DNA of 64,000 nt from an uncultured Gemmatimonadota bacterium (GCA_902805735.1 CADCTW010000161.1:1-64000), one strand, 5' to 3'. Shown: positions 1 to 8,406, counted from the first letter of the stretch. Notes: generated from the letters alone by a model not told the origin. Numbers and translations: made by a program.

Positions 1-79
1 TTTTTGCCCTGCTGAGAGCCTCCAGAGCGCCGCGGAGGCTCCTCCTAGCACAAACCCGCTCGGCCAAGCGCGGTCCTGA

Positions 80-331
80 CGGGCGGAGACCGGAACCGCG
101 CTCGCCGCAAACGATCCTCTACAGGTTGGTCAGACAGGTTCAGAGGGGACTACTTCGAAGGCGCTGGGTGTGGATCTCGCTAGCGTTGGCGGAGGCGTAG
201 GGATAGTTCGAGACCTTTCCGCGGGACAAACGCTGAGGATCGATATGTCGCTTGCTCCAGTAAACCGCGAGGTTGAGAATTCCTGGAAGCCGCGTGGTTG
301 CCCTTTATGGGTTCGCCTTCCAGACGAGTGA
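80..331 (+). other. possible C-terminal remnant of a coding region
   Basis: An open frame of 83 codons runs from just after a TGA at 77-79 to a TGA at 329-331. It has no ATG near its beginning; the first internal GTG is at 174. The translation is mixed in composition (ending in ...PLWVRLPDE) and is less GC-rich than the genes downstream. It could be the tail of a decayed gene, or chance. I do not recognise it. Positions 332-446 hold nothing I can name. Confidence 0.25.
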
Positions 332-446
332 TAGCGGCAACACCATCGGCGAGCTGGTGCCGGTCACTTCAAGGACGTGATCGGTCGCTCCTATGACGGG
401 ACGTACCCGCGCGGGAGGGTGCCCGCAGGCGTATTGAGGCCCTCAA

Positions 447-510
447 GGCGCGCCGACACAGAAGATGCGCCCCCTCTCCCGCGCTGTTTGCGGGGGAGGG
501 GGTCGGGAGG
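447..510. repeat. CTCTCCC-type hairpin element, copy A
   Basis: It begins with GGCGCGCCGACACAGAAG and continues into a C-rich arm, a GCGCTGTTT loop region and a G-rich arm, ending GGTCGGGAGG. The same start and end occur at 33073-33133 around a different stem sequence, so this is a dispersed element. It sits about 30 bases upstream of the HicB-DinB gene. Confidence 0.7.
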
Positions 511-537
511 AGGGGGGGTCCGTTCATAGGGGGTGAG

Positions 538-1230
538 ATGGAAGGGCGTTTCGCGGTGGGGATCGAGGAAGGGGAGGACGGCGGATTCCTGGCGCACGGG
601 CTGAACCTGCCCGGGTGCGCGGCGCCGGGGCGGTCGGCGGAGGAGGCGGTGGAGAACTTCGCGGCGGCGCTGCAGCATTGGCTGCAGTTCCTGGCCTTCA
701 TCGGCGAGCCGGTGCCGGCGGACGAGGCGGAGCTGGAGGTGGCGGTGGACGAGTGGCTGGAGACCGGCGCGCGCGTGGCCGAGGGGGAGACCGTGGCCTG
801 CTTCGCCGCGGACCTGCCCGCGCTGGACGGGGAGGAGCTGCAGGCCGGGGTGCACCGGCTGGGCGAGCTGCGCGGCCTGCTCCTCGCCCGCATCCGCCGC
901 CGGCCGGACGCGGAGCTGGACGCGCCCGCGGAGGGCGGGTGGACGGTGAGGAACATCCTGGACGAGCTGGCGCGCGCCCAGTGGTGGCTGCTCAGCCGCC
1001 TGGGCGCCACGCCCATGGCCGAGACCCCCGAGCGCACCGTGGCGCGGCTGGACACGGCGATGGCCCTGGTCGTACAGCACCTGGGCAACCTGCCGCCCGA
1101 GCGGCGCGGCACCCGCCTGGAGCTGGACGGCGAGGAGTGGACTCCCCGCAAGGTGCTGCGGCGCCTGCTGTGGCTTGAATGGAGCCTGGGGCGCGCGGCG
1201 CTCTGGGCGCTCGAACCGGCATCGCGATGA
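538..1230 (+). CDS. HicB-like / DinB-like fusion protein
   Basis: A 230-residue protein of unknown specific role. Residues 1-75 resemble the HicB antitoxin-type partial RNase H fold, with the signature GGFLAHGLNLPGCAAPG followed by the EEAVENFAAAL helix. Residues 95-225 resemble a DinB-like four-helix bundle, with WTVRNILDEL and a tryptophan-rich C-terminal helix. The ATG follows a purine-rich GGGGGTGAG. The stop overlaps the start of the next gene as ATGA, so the two are probably translationally coupled. The domain names come from motif recognition. No HicA toxin lies next to it, so a toxin-antitoxin role is not supported. Confidence 0.7.
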   Translation: MEGRFAVGIEEGEDGGFLAHGLNLPGCAAPGRSAEEAVENFAAALQHWLQFLAFIGEPVPADEAELEVAVDEWLETGARVAEGETVACFAADLPALDGEELQAGVHRLGELRGLLLARIRRRPDAELDAPAEGGWTVRNILDELARAQWWLLSRLGATPMAETPERTVARLDTAMALVVQHLGNLPPERRGTRLELDGEEWTPRKVLRRLLWLEWSLGRAALWALEPASR

Positions 1231-1796
1231 CCCTGAAGATCTACACCAAGACCGGCGACCGCGGCGAGACCGGCCTCTTTGGCGGCGCGCGCGTGCCCAA
1301 GGACGACGCCCGCGTGGAAGCGTACGGCGACGTGGACGAGCTCAACTCCGTGCTCGGCCTCGCCGTGGCGCAGCTCGCCGACGAAGAGCTGCGGGCCGGC
1401 CTGCGCGCGGTGCAGACGGACCTGTTCACCCTGGGCGCGCGCCTCGCCACGCCCGCCCCGGAGGACGGCGGGCGCGACAACCCGTGGATCCCGCGGCTGG
1501 ACGAGGGGCGCGTGGCGGAGCTGGAGGGATGGATCGACCGGGCGGAGGAGGAGCTGGAGCCGCTGCAGAACTTCGTGCTCCCCGGCGGCTCGGGGGGCGC
1601 GGCGGCGCTGCACCTGGCGCGCACCGTCTGCCGGCGCGCGGAGCGGCGCGTGGTGTCGCTGGCCCGCACGGCGGCCATCGACGAGGGCGTCGTCGTGTAC
1701 CTCAACCGCCTCTCCGACCTCCTCTTCACCCTCGCCCGCCTCGCCAACCGCCGCGCGGGGGTGACCGACGTGCCCTGGGTTCCCAACGCGCGCTGA
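1227..1796 (+). CDS. cob(I)alamin adenosyltransferase (PduO/MMAB type)
   Basis: A 189-residue enzyme expected to transfer the adenosyl group of ATP to cob(I)alamin in the cytoplasm, giving adenosylcobalamin. The N-terminal KIYTKTGDRGETGLFGG is the conserved ATP-binding loop of the PduO-type family. GDVDELNSVLG follows at about residues 37-47, and the C-terminal half has NRLSDLLFTLAR, typical of the trimeric helical fold. I chose the ATG at 1227, which overlaps the upstream stop. A reading frame extends further upstream, but only through the preceding gene. No other cobalamin gene is visible nearby. Confidence 0.92.
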   Translation: MTLKIYTKTGDRGETGLFGGARVPKDDARVEAYGDVDELNSVLGLAVAQLADEELRAGLRAVQTDLFTLGARLATPAPEDGGRDNPWIPRLDEGRVAELEGWIDRAEEELEPLQNFVLPGGSGGAAALHLARTVCRRAERRVVSLARTAAIDEGVVVYLNRLSDLLFTLARLANRRAGVTDVPWVPNAR

Positions 1797-1860
1797 GACC
1801 CGCCTCCCGCGGGGGAGCGGCCAGGTGTACACTCGCACGCCCGGCCGTGTCGGCGGCACC

Positions 1861-1980
1861 GCACAATGCGTCCGGCGCGACGCTCGGGATCACGAAAATC
1901 GGCGCCGTCATACGGGCTCCGGACAGGGCGTCCGGCGCGTCGCTCGGGGTGGCGGAATCCGCGCCGGCACCCGGGGTTCG
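1861..1980. repeat. two-copy 60-nt tandem repeat
   Basis: Two adjacent 60-base blocks (1861-1920 and 1921-1980) share the core GCGTCCGGCGCG followed by CGCTCGGG at the same offset; a third partial block may start at 1981. The repeat fills most of the 357-base gap between the adenosyltransferase and the membrane protein. The rest of the gap holds the palindromic element at 2001-2070 and no gene. Confidence 0.6.
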
Positions 1981-2000
1981 GACGGGGCGGCTGGCCCCGC

Positions 2001-2070
2001 GAGCGGGGGGATTCATCCCCCGGGCTTCCCGTAGTTGCAGCCGGGGGATTCATCCCCCGCGCTCCCCGCG
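2001..2070. repeat. GGGGGATTCATCCCCC palindrome element
   Basis: The palindrome GGGGGATTCATCCCCC occurs twice (about 2005-2020 and 2043-2058), separated by CTTCCCGTAGTTGCAG. Related sequences built on CTTCCCGTGGTTCCAGCGG occur at 20548-20668 and 60184-60320, so it belongs to a dispersed intergenic family. Confidence 0.6.
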
Positions 2071-2153
2071 CGTATGTCGACGCCCGGCGATGCCGCGCCC
2101 GCACCCCCGCCGTACCTCACCCGCGTCCGAGCACCTCTTCGGGAGCTGACGGA

Positions 2154-2714
2154 ATGACGCCGTTCGAGCACCTGTCCGTTCTGATCTCCATCGTGCTGGG
2201 GCTGGGGCTCACGCACCTGCTGGCGAGCCTGCACCGGCTGATCCAGGCGCGCGGGCGGGTGCGGCTCTACTGGCTGCCGCTGCTTTGGACGGCGCTGATC
2301 TTCGTGAGCCTGATCGAGTGGTGGTGGGCCGCGTTCGGGCTGCGCCAGGAGACGGTCTGGAACTTCTTCTACTTCCTCTTCATCCTGCTCAGCCCCGTCT
2401 CGCTGTACCTGGCGGCGGCCTTCGTGCTCCCGGACGTGGAGACCGGCGAGTCGTACGACCTGCGCGAGTACTACTACGACTCGCGCTTCTGGTTCTTTCT
2501 CTTCCTGTCGCTGAGCCCCGCGCTGGATGCCGTGCGGCGCGGCGTGCAGGCCGGCTCCGTGACCGACTTCGGCGCGGCCTCCAACGCCGTCGCCGCCGTG
2601 CTGGTGGGTTCGCTGGCCCTCACGCGAAACGAGCGCTACCACATGGGGGTGACGCTGTTCGTGGGCGCGCTGTTCCTGTACTTCATCGTCTCGTCCGCCA
2701 TCCAGCTTGCGTGA
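2154..2714 (+). CDS. small integral membrane protein, unknown function
   Basis: A 186-residue hydrophobic protein with about five or six membrane segments: residues 8-25, 36-58, 66-86, 108-122, 140-152 and 163-183. The loop between the third and fourth segments is tyrosine- and aspartate-rich (YDLREYYYDSRFW). The start is the ATG at 2154; the frame extends upstream, but only through repeat sequence with no protein character. I do not recognise the family. It resembles uncharacterised membrane proteins of similar size. There is no close operon partner. Confidence 0.75.
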   Translation: MTPFEHLSVLISIVLGLGLTHLLASLHRLIQARGRVRLYWLPLLWTALIFVSLIEWWWAAFGLRQETVWNFFYFLFILLSPVSLYLAAAFVLPDVETGESYDLREYYYDSRFWFFLFLSLSPALDAVRRGVQAGSVTDFGAASNAVAAVLVGSLALTRNERYHMGVTLFVGALFLYFIVSSAIQLA

Positions 2715-2784
2715 GCACTGGCGCGGGCGCTGGAAAGTGGCGATATTAGTTCAGATGTGAACGATCTTTCCGAGGAGCGAGCTG

Positions 2785-3201
2785 ATGCCATATCCCGAGA
2801 TGCTGCTGGCGCCGATGCGCGCCGAGCTCACCCGCCTGGGTGTGCAGGAGATGAAGACGCCGGAGGAGGTGGAGCAGACGCTGGGCGACGCCACGGAGCC
2901 CACCCTGCTGGTGGTGAACTCGGTGTGCGGATGCGCCGCGCGCAACGCCCGCCCCGCCGTGGCCATGGCGCTGCAGAGCGACAAGAAGCCGGCGAAGCTG
3001 ACCACGGTGTTCGCCGGCCAGGACGTGCAGGCCACGCAGATGGCCCGCAGCTACCTGCACGGCTACGCCCCCTCGTCGCCCGCCATCGCCCTGCTCAAGG
3101 ACGGCGACGTGGCCTTCATGCTGGAGCGTCACCAGATCGAGGGCCGCACCGCCGACCAGATCGCGGCCGACCTCAGGAACGCGTTCGAGCAGCACTGCTG
3201 A
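2785..3201 (+). CDS. bacilliredoxin (BrxA/BrxB, YphP/YqiW family)
   Basis: A 138-residue thiol-disulfide protein expected to reduce protein mixed disulfides with bacillithiol or a related low-molecular-weight thiol in the cytoplasm. The family CGC motif is present in LLVVNSVCGCAARNARPA at about residues 42-59. The length matches the family, and the protein ends in a lone cysteine (FEQHC). A GAGGAG sequence precedes the ATG. The gene stands alone and is followed by a full CACAGAG hairpin that separates it from the convergent gene. Confidence 0.92.
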   Translation: MPYPEMLLAPMRAELTRLGVQEMKTPEEVEQTLGDATEPTLLVVNSVCGCAARNARPAVAMALQSDKKPAKLTTVFAGQDVQATQMARSYLHGYAPSSPAIALLKDGDVAFMLERHQIEGRTADQIAADLRNAFEQHC

Positions 3202-3209
3202 AAAGAAGG

Positions 3210-3275
3210 CTCACACAGAGGCACAGAGGCACAGAGAAAAGCATCTTTCTCTGTGCCTCTGTGTCTCTGTGTGAG
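3210..3275. repeat. CACAGAG hairpin, full (copy 1)
   Basis: Two arms of about 27 bases (CTCACACAGAG... and ...CTCTGTGTGAG) are near-perfect reverse complements around an A-rich loop. It lies between two convergent genes, so it could end transcription from both sides. Confidence 0.9.
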
Positions 3276-3279
3276 ATTC

Positions 3280-3687
3280 TTATCTCGCCGCCTGGATCCG
3301 CGACAGGATGTTCTGCGCTTCGGTCTTGCTGTAGTCCACCCGGCCGCGGCGGTACGAGACGGCGGTCTGGGTGCTGTTGCCGCCGCGCGACACGAGCTTG
3401 ATGTGGACCACGTTGTCGCCGGAGCGTGCCTCGTACTCGCGCTCCATGGCGTTGTCTTCGTAGTTCGCGTCGGTCAGCGTCATCGCCATGCCGCGCAGCA
3501 CGGTGCGGGCGCGGCGGTCCACCTCGGAGATGGAGGCGTTGATGGTGGCTTCCGCGTTCTGGTTGACCGTGGTGGCCGCGGCGGCCCCGGCGGCGGCGCC
3601 CGCGCCCACGGTGGCGGCGGTGCGGCAGCCGAACGTGGCCGGCACGATCGCCAGGACGAGCGCGAGGGTGCGCATCTGCTTCTTCAT
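3280..3687 (-). CDS. DUF3568-like lipoprotein
   Basis: A 135-residue protein with a lipoprotein signal peptide (MKKQMRTLALVLAIVPATFG, then Cys21). A glycine/alanine-rich stretch follows, then a small alpha-beta domain from about residue 45 to the end. The pattern of short lipoproteins of this kind (helix, then strands carrying REYEARSGDNVVHIKL and STQTAVSYRRG) matches DUF3568. Its function is unknown; it is expected on the outer face of a membrane. A GGAGGA sequence precedes the start. It converges on the bacilliredoxin gene across a hairpin repeat. Confidence 0.7.
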   Translation of the reverse strand: MKKQMRTLALVLAIVPATFGCRTAATVGAGAAAGAAAATTVNQNAEATINASISEVDRRARTVLRGMAMTLTDANYEDNAMEREYEARSGDNVVHIKLVSRGGNSTQTAVSYRRGRVDYSKTEAQNILSRIQAAR

Positions 3688-3858
3688 GGTGTCCTCCTCC
3701 TGAGCTGCGTGAAAGTCTCGTAGCCGGCCTTCGAGGCGGCGGCGCCCCGTCTGGCAGGAAGTGCGCCATCCGCTTTTCCCCGCCCCGCGCGCGGCGTACA
3801 TTGCCGCGCAGCACCGGCGCCCGCCCGCGCGCACCGCAACCATACTCCCCGCCCCGCC

Positions 3859-6627
3859 GTGGACAAGCCCGAAAAGACCCGCCCGCGCCTTTTCCTGATC
3901 GACGGCTATGCGCTGATCTACCGTGCCTTCTTCGCCCTGATCTCGCGCCCGCTCATCTCGTCCAGGGGGGAGAACACCTCGGCGGCGTGGGGGGTCACCA
4001 AGTTCCTCATCAAGGTGATCGAGCAGCACGAGCCCGACTACCTGGGGATGGTGTTCGACGCCGGGACCTCGGACCGCCACGTCATCTTCCCCGCGTACAA
4101 GGCCACGCGCGAGAAGATGCCCAGCGAGCTGGAGAGCTCGCTGGCGCGCATCCGCCAGGTGGTCGAGGCGTTCCGCATCCCCGTGGTGGAGCTGGCCGGC
4201 TACGAGGCGGACGACGTGATCGGCACGCTGGCGGACCAGGCCACCGAGGCGGGGCTGGAAACGGTGATCGTGTCCGGCGACAAGGACTTCTACCAGCTCA
4301 TCCGCCCCCACGTGTGCCTGCTGAACCCGGGGCGCGGCGGCCCGCAGGCGGTGGACGAGGAGTGGGTGGACACCCGCAACGCCAACGAGCGGCTGGGGGT
4401 GCCCCCCGAGCACGTGACGGACTACCTGGGGCTGATCGGCGACACGTCGGACAACGTGCCCGGGGTGCAGGGGATCGGGCCCAAGACGGCGATCCAGCTC
4501 ATCGAGCAGTTCGGCCCCATCGAGGCGATCCTGGAGCACGCCGAGGAGGTGAAGGCCAAGCGTCCCCGAGAGGCGCTGCTGGCTTCGCGCGACGTGGCGC
4601 TCCTTTCCAAGCAGCTCGTCACCATCCGCCGCGACCTGCCGGTGGAGCTGGACCTGGAGGCGCTGCGCCGCAAGGAGCCCGACCGGCCCGCCCTGAAAGA
4701 GCTGATGCTGGCGCTGGAGTTCCACTCGCTGGTGCGCGACTGGGCCGGCCCGGCGCCCGAGGCGGCGGCGGAGCCCCGCCCCGTGGCCGACTACCAGCTC
4801 GTGCAGGACGTGACCGAGCTTCACACGCTGGTGGCGGCCGTCCGCGCCGCGGGGCGCGTGGCGGTGGACACGGAAACGAGCAGCACCGACCCGATGCGCG
4901 CGGAGCTGGCGGGGATCTCGATCTCGATCGTCCCGGGCGAGGGCTTCTACCTCCCCTTCGGCCACCGCGGCCGCTCGCAGGGGGAGCTGGAGGTGGATGC
5001 GCCCGCGGAGGAGGTGAGGAACCTGCCGCCGCTCCACTCGGACGAGTGCGCGCCGCTGGTGGCGATGCTGGAGGACCCGGCCGTCACCAAGGTGGGGCAG
5101 AACCTGAAGTACGACTTCCTGGTGTTCCGCCGGGCGGGGGTCACGCTGCGGGGGATCGCCTTCGACACCATGATCGCCAGCTACCTGCTGGAGCCGGGGC
5201 GGCGCGAGCACGGGCTGGACTCGCTGGCGCTGCAGCACCTGGACTACAAGACGACCACCTACGAGGAGGTCGCCGGCAAGGGCAAGGCGCAGATCCCCTT
5301 CGCCGAGGTGGAGCTGGAGGCGGCGCGTGACTACGCCTGCGAAGACACGGACATCGCCCTGCAGCTCACGGAGCGCTTCGCGCCGGAGCTGGAGCGGCTG
5401 CACCTGGAGCCCCTCTTCCGCGACATCGAGATGCCGCTGGTGGAGGTGCTGGCGGACATGGAGTGGGCCGGGATCCGCATCGACGAGCCCTTCTTCGCGC
5501 GGATGAACGAGGACCTGGTGGGGAAGCTGCGCGACGTGGAGCGCGAGATCTACGCCGAGGCGGGAACGGAGTTCAACATCGGCTCCAACCCGCAGCTCCG
5601 CGAGATCCTCTTCACGCGCCTGGGGCTGCCCATCATCAAGCGCACCAAGACGGGCGCCTCCACGGACGTGGACGTGCTGCAGGCGCTGGCGGCGCAGGGG
5701 CACGCCCTTCCCACGCTGCTGATGAAGTACCGCCAGCTCGAAAAGCTGCGCGGCACCTACGTGGAAGCGCTGCCGCACATGGTGAACCCCGAGACGGGGC
5801 GCATCCACACCTCGTTCAACCAGACGGTGGCCGCCACGGGGCGCCTTTCCTCCACCGACCCCAACCTGCAGAACATCCCCATCCGCACGGAGATGGGGGC
5901 GGAGATCCGGCGCGGCTTCATCCCGGCCGAGGGCAACGTCTTCGTGTCCGCGGACTACTCGCAGATCGAGCTGCGCATCCTGGCCCACTACTCCGCGGAC
6001 CCGGCGTTCGTGGAGGCGTTCCGCGCGGGCGTGGACATCCACCGCCAGACGGCGGCGCTCATCTTCGGCGTGCCGCCGGAGGAGGTGACGCGCGAGATGC
6101 GCGACCGGGCCAAGACCACCAACTTCGCCATCATCTACGGCATCGGCCCCTTCTCGCTGGCGGGCCGCCTGGGGATCAGCCAGTCGGAGGCCAAGACCTT
6201 CATCGAGCAGTACTTCGAGCGCTTCCCCGGCGTGCGCCGCTACCTGGACGAGCAGATCGAGTTCGGGCGCACGCACGGCTACGTGGAGACGATCACGGGC
6301 CGCCGCCGCTACATCCCGGAGATCACCTCCCGGAACTTCAACGTGCGGGCCTTCGGCGAGCGCGCGGCGACCAACGCCCCTATCCAGGGGTCGTCCGCGG
6401 ACCTCATCAAGATCGCCATGATCCGCATCCACCAGGACCTCAAGCGCGACTCCGGCGGTGCCCGCATGCTCCTGCAGGTGCACGACGAACTGCTCTTCGA
6501 GGTCCCCCGCGACGGGGCCGACGCGCTGCTGGAGCGCGTGCGCGAGCGCATGGAAAACGCGATGGAGCTGAACGTGCCGCTGCGGGTGGAGAGCGGGACG
6601 GGAATGAACTGGCTGGAAACGAAATGA
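3859..6627 (+). CDS. polA: DNA polymerase I
   Basis: A 922-residue polymerase of full family length that fills repair gaps and removes primers. The N-terminal 5' nuclease (about residues 9-300) starts LFLIDGYALIYRAFFA. The 3'-5' exonuclease domain (about 325-505) keeps its acidic residues: D337 and E339 in VDTET, the NLKYD motif, and D498 in YACEDTD, so proofreading is probably active. The polymerase domain carries motif A (DYSQIELR, D699), motif B (RAKTTNFAIIYGIG) and motif C (HDE, 875-877). The start is GTG at 3859. Nothing adjacent suggests an operon. Confidence 0.97.
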   Translation: MDKPEKTRPRLFLIDGYALIYRAFFALISRPLISSRGENTSAAWGVTKFLIKVIEQHEPDYLGMVFDAGTSDRHVIFPAYKATREKMPSELESSLARIRQVVEAFRIPVVELAGYEADDVIGTLADQATEAGLETVIVSGDKDFYQLIRPHVCLLNPGRGGPQAVDEEWVDTRNANERLGVPPEHVTDYLGLIGDTSDNVPGVQGIGPKTAIQLIEQFGPIEAILEHAEEVKAKRPREALLASRDVALLSKQLVTIRRDLPVELDLEALRRKEPDRPALKELMLALEFHSLVRDWAGPAPEAAAEPRPVADYQLVQDVTELHTLVAAVRAAGRVAVDTETSSTDPMRAELAGISISIVPGEGFYLPFGHRGRSQGELEVDAPAEEVRNLPPLHSDECAPLVAMLEDPAVTKVGQNLKYDFLVFRRAGVTLRGIAFDTMIASYLLEPGRREHGLDSLALQHLDYKTTTYEEVAGKGKAQIPFAEVELEAARDYACEDTDIALQLTERFAPELERLHLEPLFRDIEMPLVEVLADMEWAGIRIDEPFFARMNEDLVGKLRDVEREIYAEAGTEFNIGSNPQLREILFTRLGLPIIKRTKTGASTDVDVLQALAAQGHALPTLLMKYRQLEKLRGTYVEALPHMVNPETGRIHTSFNQTVAATGRLSSTDPNLQNIPIRTEMGAEIRRGFIPAEGNVFVSADYSQIELRILAHYSADPAFVEAFRAGVDIHRQTAALIFGVPPEEVTREMRDRAKTTNFAIIYGIGPFSLAGRLGISQSEAKTFIEQYFERFPGVRRYLDEQIEFGRTHGYVETITGRRRYIPEITSRNFNVRAFGERAATNAPIQGSSADLIKIAMIRIHQDLKRDSGGARMLLQVHDELLFEVPRDGADALLERVRERMENAMELNVPLRVESGTGMNWLETK

Positions 6628-6628
6628 T

Positions 6629-6691
6629 CTCACACGGAGGCACAGAGACACGGAGGAGTCATTCACTCCGTGTATCCGTGCCTCTATGTGA
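6629..6691. repeat. CACAGAG hairpin, diverged (copy 2)
   Basis: The arms CTCACACGGAGGCACAGAG and CCGTGCCTCTATGTGA pair imperfectly. It starts just after the polA stop and precedes the next same-strand gene by about 75 bases. Confidence 0.75.
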
Positions 6692-6766
6692 TTCCCTATT
6701 CCCTGTTCCCCGCCGCATCGCTATCCTGTAACGACTTTCCCACACACCAGCACGAGGTCCGTCTCC

Positions 6767-7726
6767 ATGGCCCGCAATCCCGGCACCCCGGCGGACGACG
6801 CGCCGCGCCCCTTCCTGCTGGGCATCAGCGGCGATTCGGGGAGCGGCAAGAACACCGTGGCGCAGGGGGTGCGCGCCCTGCTGGGGGCCGAGCGGGTGGC
6901 CACCCTGGAGCTGGACGACTACCACCGCTTCACCCGTGCCGAGCGCGAGGACCGGGGGATCACGGCGCTGGAGCCCTCGGCCCACAACCTGGGGCTGGTG
7001 CAGGAGCACCTGGGGCTCTTCCGCCGCGGCCGCCCCATCCGCAACCGCGCGTACGACCACAGCGACGGCACCTTTGGCCCCATCCGCATGGTGGAGCCCA
7101 ACGAGGTGGTGATCGTGCGCGGCCTCCTCGCCTTCCCCACCGACGACCTGCGCGCGGCGTACGACCTGGCCGTCTTCCTCTGCCCCGAGCCCGAGCTCCT
7201 CTTCCGCTGGAAGCTGCGGCGCGACGTGCGGACGCGCGGCTACACCGAGGCGCAGGTGCTCAAGCACATCGTGCAGCACCTGCTGGACAGCAAGGAGTAC
7301 GTCCTCCCGCAGGCCGAGCGCGCGGACGTGGTGGTACGGTACACGGTGCCGGAGTGGGACGCGCCCGATTCCGAGGTGCGCGCTTCCCTCCTCCTCCGTC
7401 GCCGCGCCGCCGAGGTGCTGCGCGGCGAGGAGCAGAAGCTGGCGCGCTTCGGCGGGCACGTACGCGTGGAGGAGGAGGGCGACGCCGTGGCCGTGCACGT
7501 GGAGAGCGGCCTGGGCGACGCCGAGCTGGACGCGTGGGCCGGAGAGCGCTTCCCCGGCACCTACCGCCCCGAGCTCGTGGGCCAGCACGTGAGCGACGAC
7601 GGCCAGCCCACGCGCCTCCTCCCCCTCGCTTTCTCGCAGCTGCTGGTCGCGGCCCTCGCCGAGCACCTTCGCCACCCGGGCGCGTCCGCGAACCCGGCCG
7701 TCCAGCGCGACTCGGCGGCGGCGTAA
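6767..7726 (+). CDS. phosphoribulokinase/uridine kinase-like protein with altered active-site residues
   Basis: A 319-residue P-loop protein. The N-terminal 210 residues follow the phosphoribulokinase pattern: P-loop GDSGSGKN at 22-29, LDDYHRFTRAEREDRGITAL, then RAYDHSDGTFGP and EPNEVVIVRGLLAF. Two usual residues differ: the Ser/Thr after the P-loop lysine is Asn29, and the glutamate of the EGL motif is Arg118. Residues 230-319 form an extension I cannot name. No RuBisCO or other Calvin-cycle gene is visible, so a carbon-fixation role is not supported. It may phosphorylate another substrate or have lost activity. Confidence 0.75.
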   Translation: MARNPGTPADDAPRPFLLGISGDSGSGKNTVAQGVRALLGAERVATLELDDYHRFTRAEREDRGITALEPSAHNLGLVQEHLGLFRRGRPIRNRAYDHSDGTFGPIRMVEPNEVVIVRGLLAFPTDDLRAAYDLAVFLCPEPELLFRWKLRRDVRTRGYTEAQVLKHIVQHLLDSKEYVLPQAERADVVVRYTVPEWDAPDSEVRASLLLRRRAAEVLRGEEQKLARFGGHVRVEEEGDAVAVHVESGLGDAELDAWAGERFPGTYRPELVGQHVSDDGQPTRLLPLAFSQLLVAALAEHLRHPGASANPAVQRDSAAA

Positions 7727-7733
7727 CAGGGGG

Positions 7734-7798
7734 CTCACACAGAGACACAGAGGCACAGAGATAGAGCTTTTCTCTGTGCCTCTGTGTCTCTGTGTGAG
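7734..7798. repeat. CACAGAG hairpin, full (copy 3)
   Basis: A complete pair of arms around the loop ATAGAGCTTT, between two convergent genes. It could serve as a terminator for both. Confidence 0.9.
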
Positions 7799-7806
7799 CC
7801 TCCTTT

Positions 7807-8265
7807 TCAGCGCATCAGCTTCGACTCGGTCTGCGCGTGCCCCCGTATGTACTGCAGCCAGCCACGCGCCGTGAGCGGTCCGAACTGGTTGTGCGGGACC
7901 GTGCGCGGCAGGTCCGTCGTGGTGAGCTGGCCGGCGAGCGCGATCGTATCCGCCCGCGCGGAGGCGAACTCGGTCTGCAGTGTGTCCCAGTCGGTGCTGG
8001 TCGGCTTGTAGGGGTGGTGGCCGTCCATCACCAGCGGTTCGCCCAGGAAGACGCGCAGGCGCGCCTGCCCCCAGCGCTCGATGCCGATGATGTGGCGCAG
8101 CCTCGCCACGTTCTTTGGCGTCGGGCGCTTGCCGTTGATGCGCACGCGGACCTCGTCGCCGGCCTTGCTCAGCGCCGCCGCATGATCCACCACGGAGCGC
8201 CGCGCCGCCGGCCGCTCGAAGAAAGTCCGCCCCGCCCAGTGGAAGATCGACTCTTTGAATCCCAT
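7807..8265 (-). CDS. DinB-like (DUF1569-type) protein
   Basis: A 152-residue cytoplasmic protein. The length and the pattern of a histidine within HHPYKPTSTDWDTLQTEF, followed by the C-terminal helix FGPLTARGWLQYIRGHAQTE, match the DUF1569 branch of the DinB/YfiT helical-bundle superfamily, whose members often bind a metal through histidines. The substrate is unknown. The start is the ATG at 8265. It converges on the kinase-like gene. Confidence 0.6.
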   Translation of the reverse strand: MGFKESIFHWAGRTFFERPAARRSVVDHAAALSKAGDEVRVRINGKRPTPKNVARLRHIIGIERWGQARLRVFLGEPLVMDGHHPYKPTSTDWDTLQTEFASARADTIALAGQLTTTDLPRTVPHNQFGPLTARGWLQYIRGHAQTESKLMR

Positions 8266-8339
8266 GTGATGCGCTCCGGCACGAGGTGGTTTCGCCGGAT
8301 GATAGGACGCGTGCGGTGGGGGCGCCAGAACTGATTGGG

Positions 8340-8406
8340 CTCACACAGAGGCACAGAGGCACAGAGGCACAGAGGCACAGAGGCACAGAGGCACAGAGGC
8401 ACAGAG
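8340..8406. repeat. CACAGAG single arm with expanded tandem units (copy 4)
   Basis: After CTCACACAGAG the 8-nt unit GCACAGAG is repeated seven times in a row. No opposite arm is present. It lies between two minus-strand genes and is the longest run of this unit in the window, which suggests replication slippage. Confidence 0.9.

Noticed and set aside
3280-6666. A 1128-codon open frame antisense to polA
   Set aside because: It lies opposite a clear DNA polymerase gene. Long antisense frames are expected at this GC content. Only its last 135 codons, the lipoprotein at 3280-3687, look real.
6767-7726. Evidence for autotrophic carbon fixation
   Set aside because: The phosphoribulokinase-like protein lacks usual residues and no RuBisCO or other Calvin-cycle gene is visible.
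8340-8406. Possible CRISPR array from the regular repeats
   Set aside because: The units are contiguous 8-nt tandem copies without unique spacers, and no cas gene is present.
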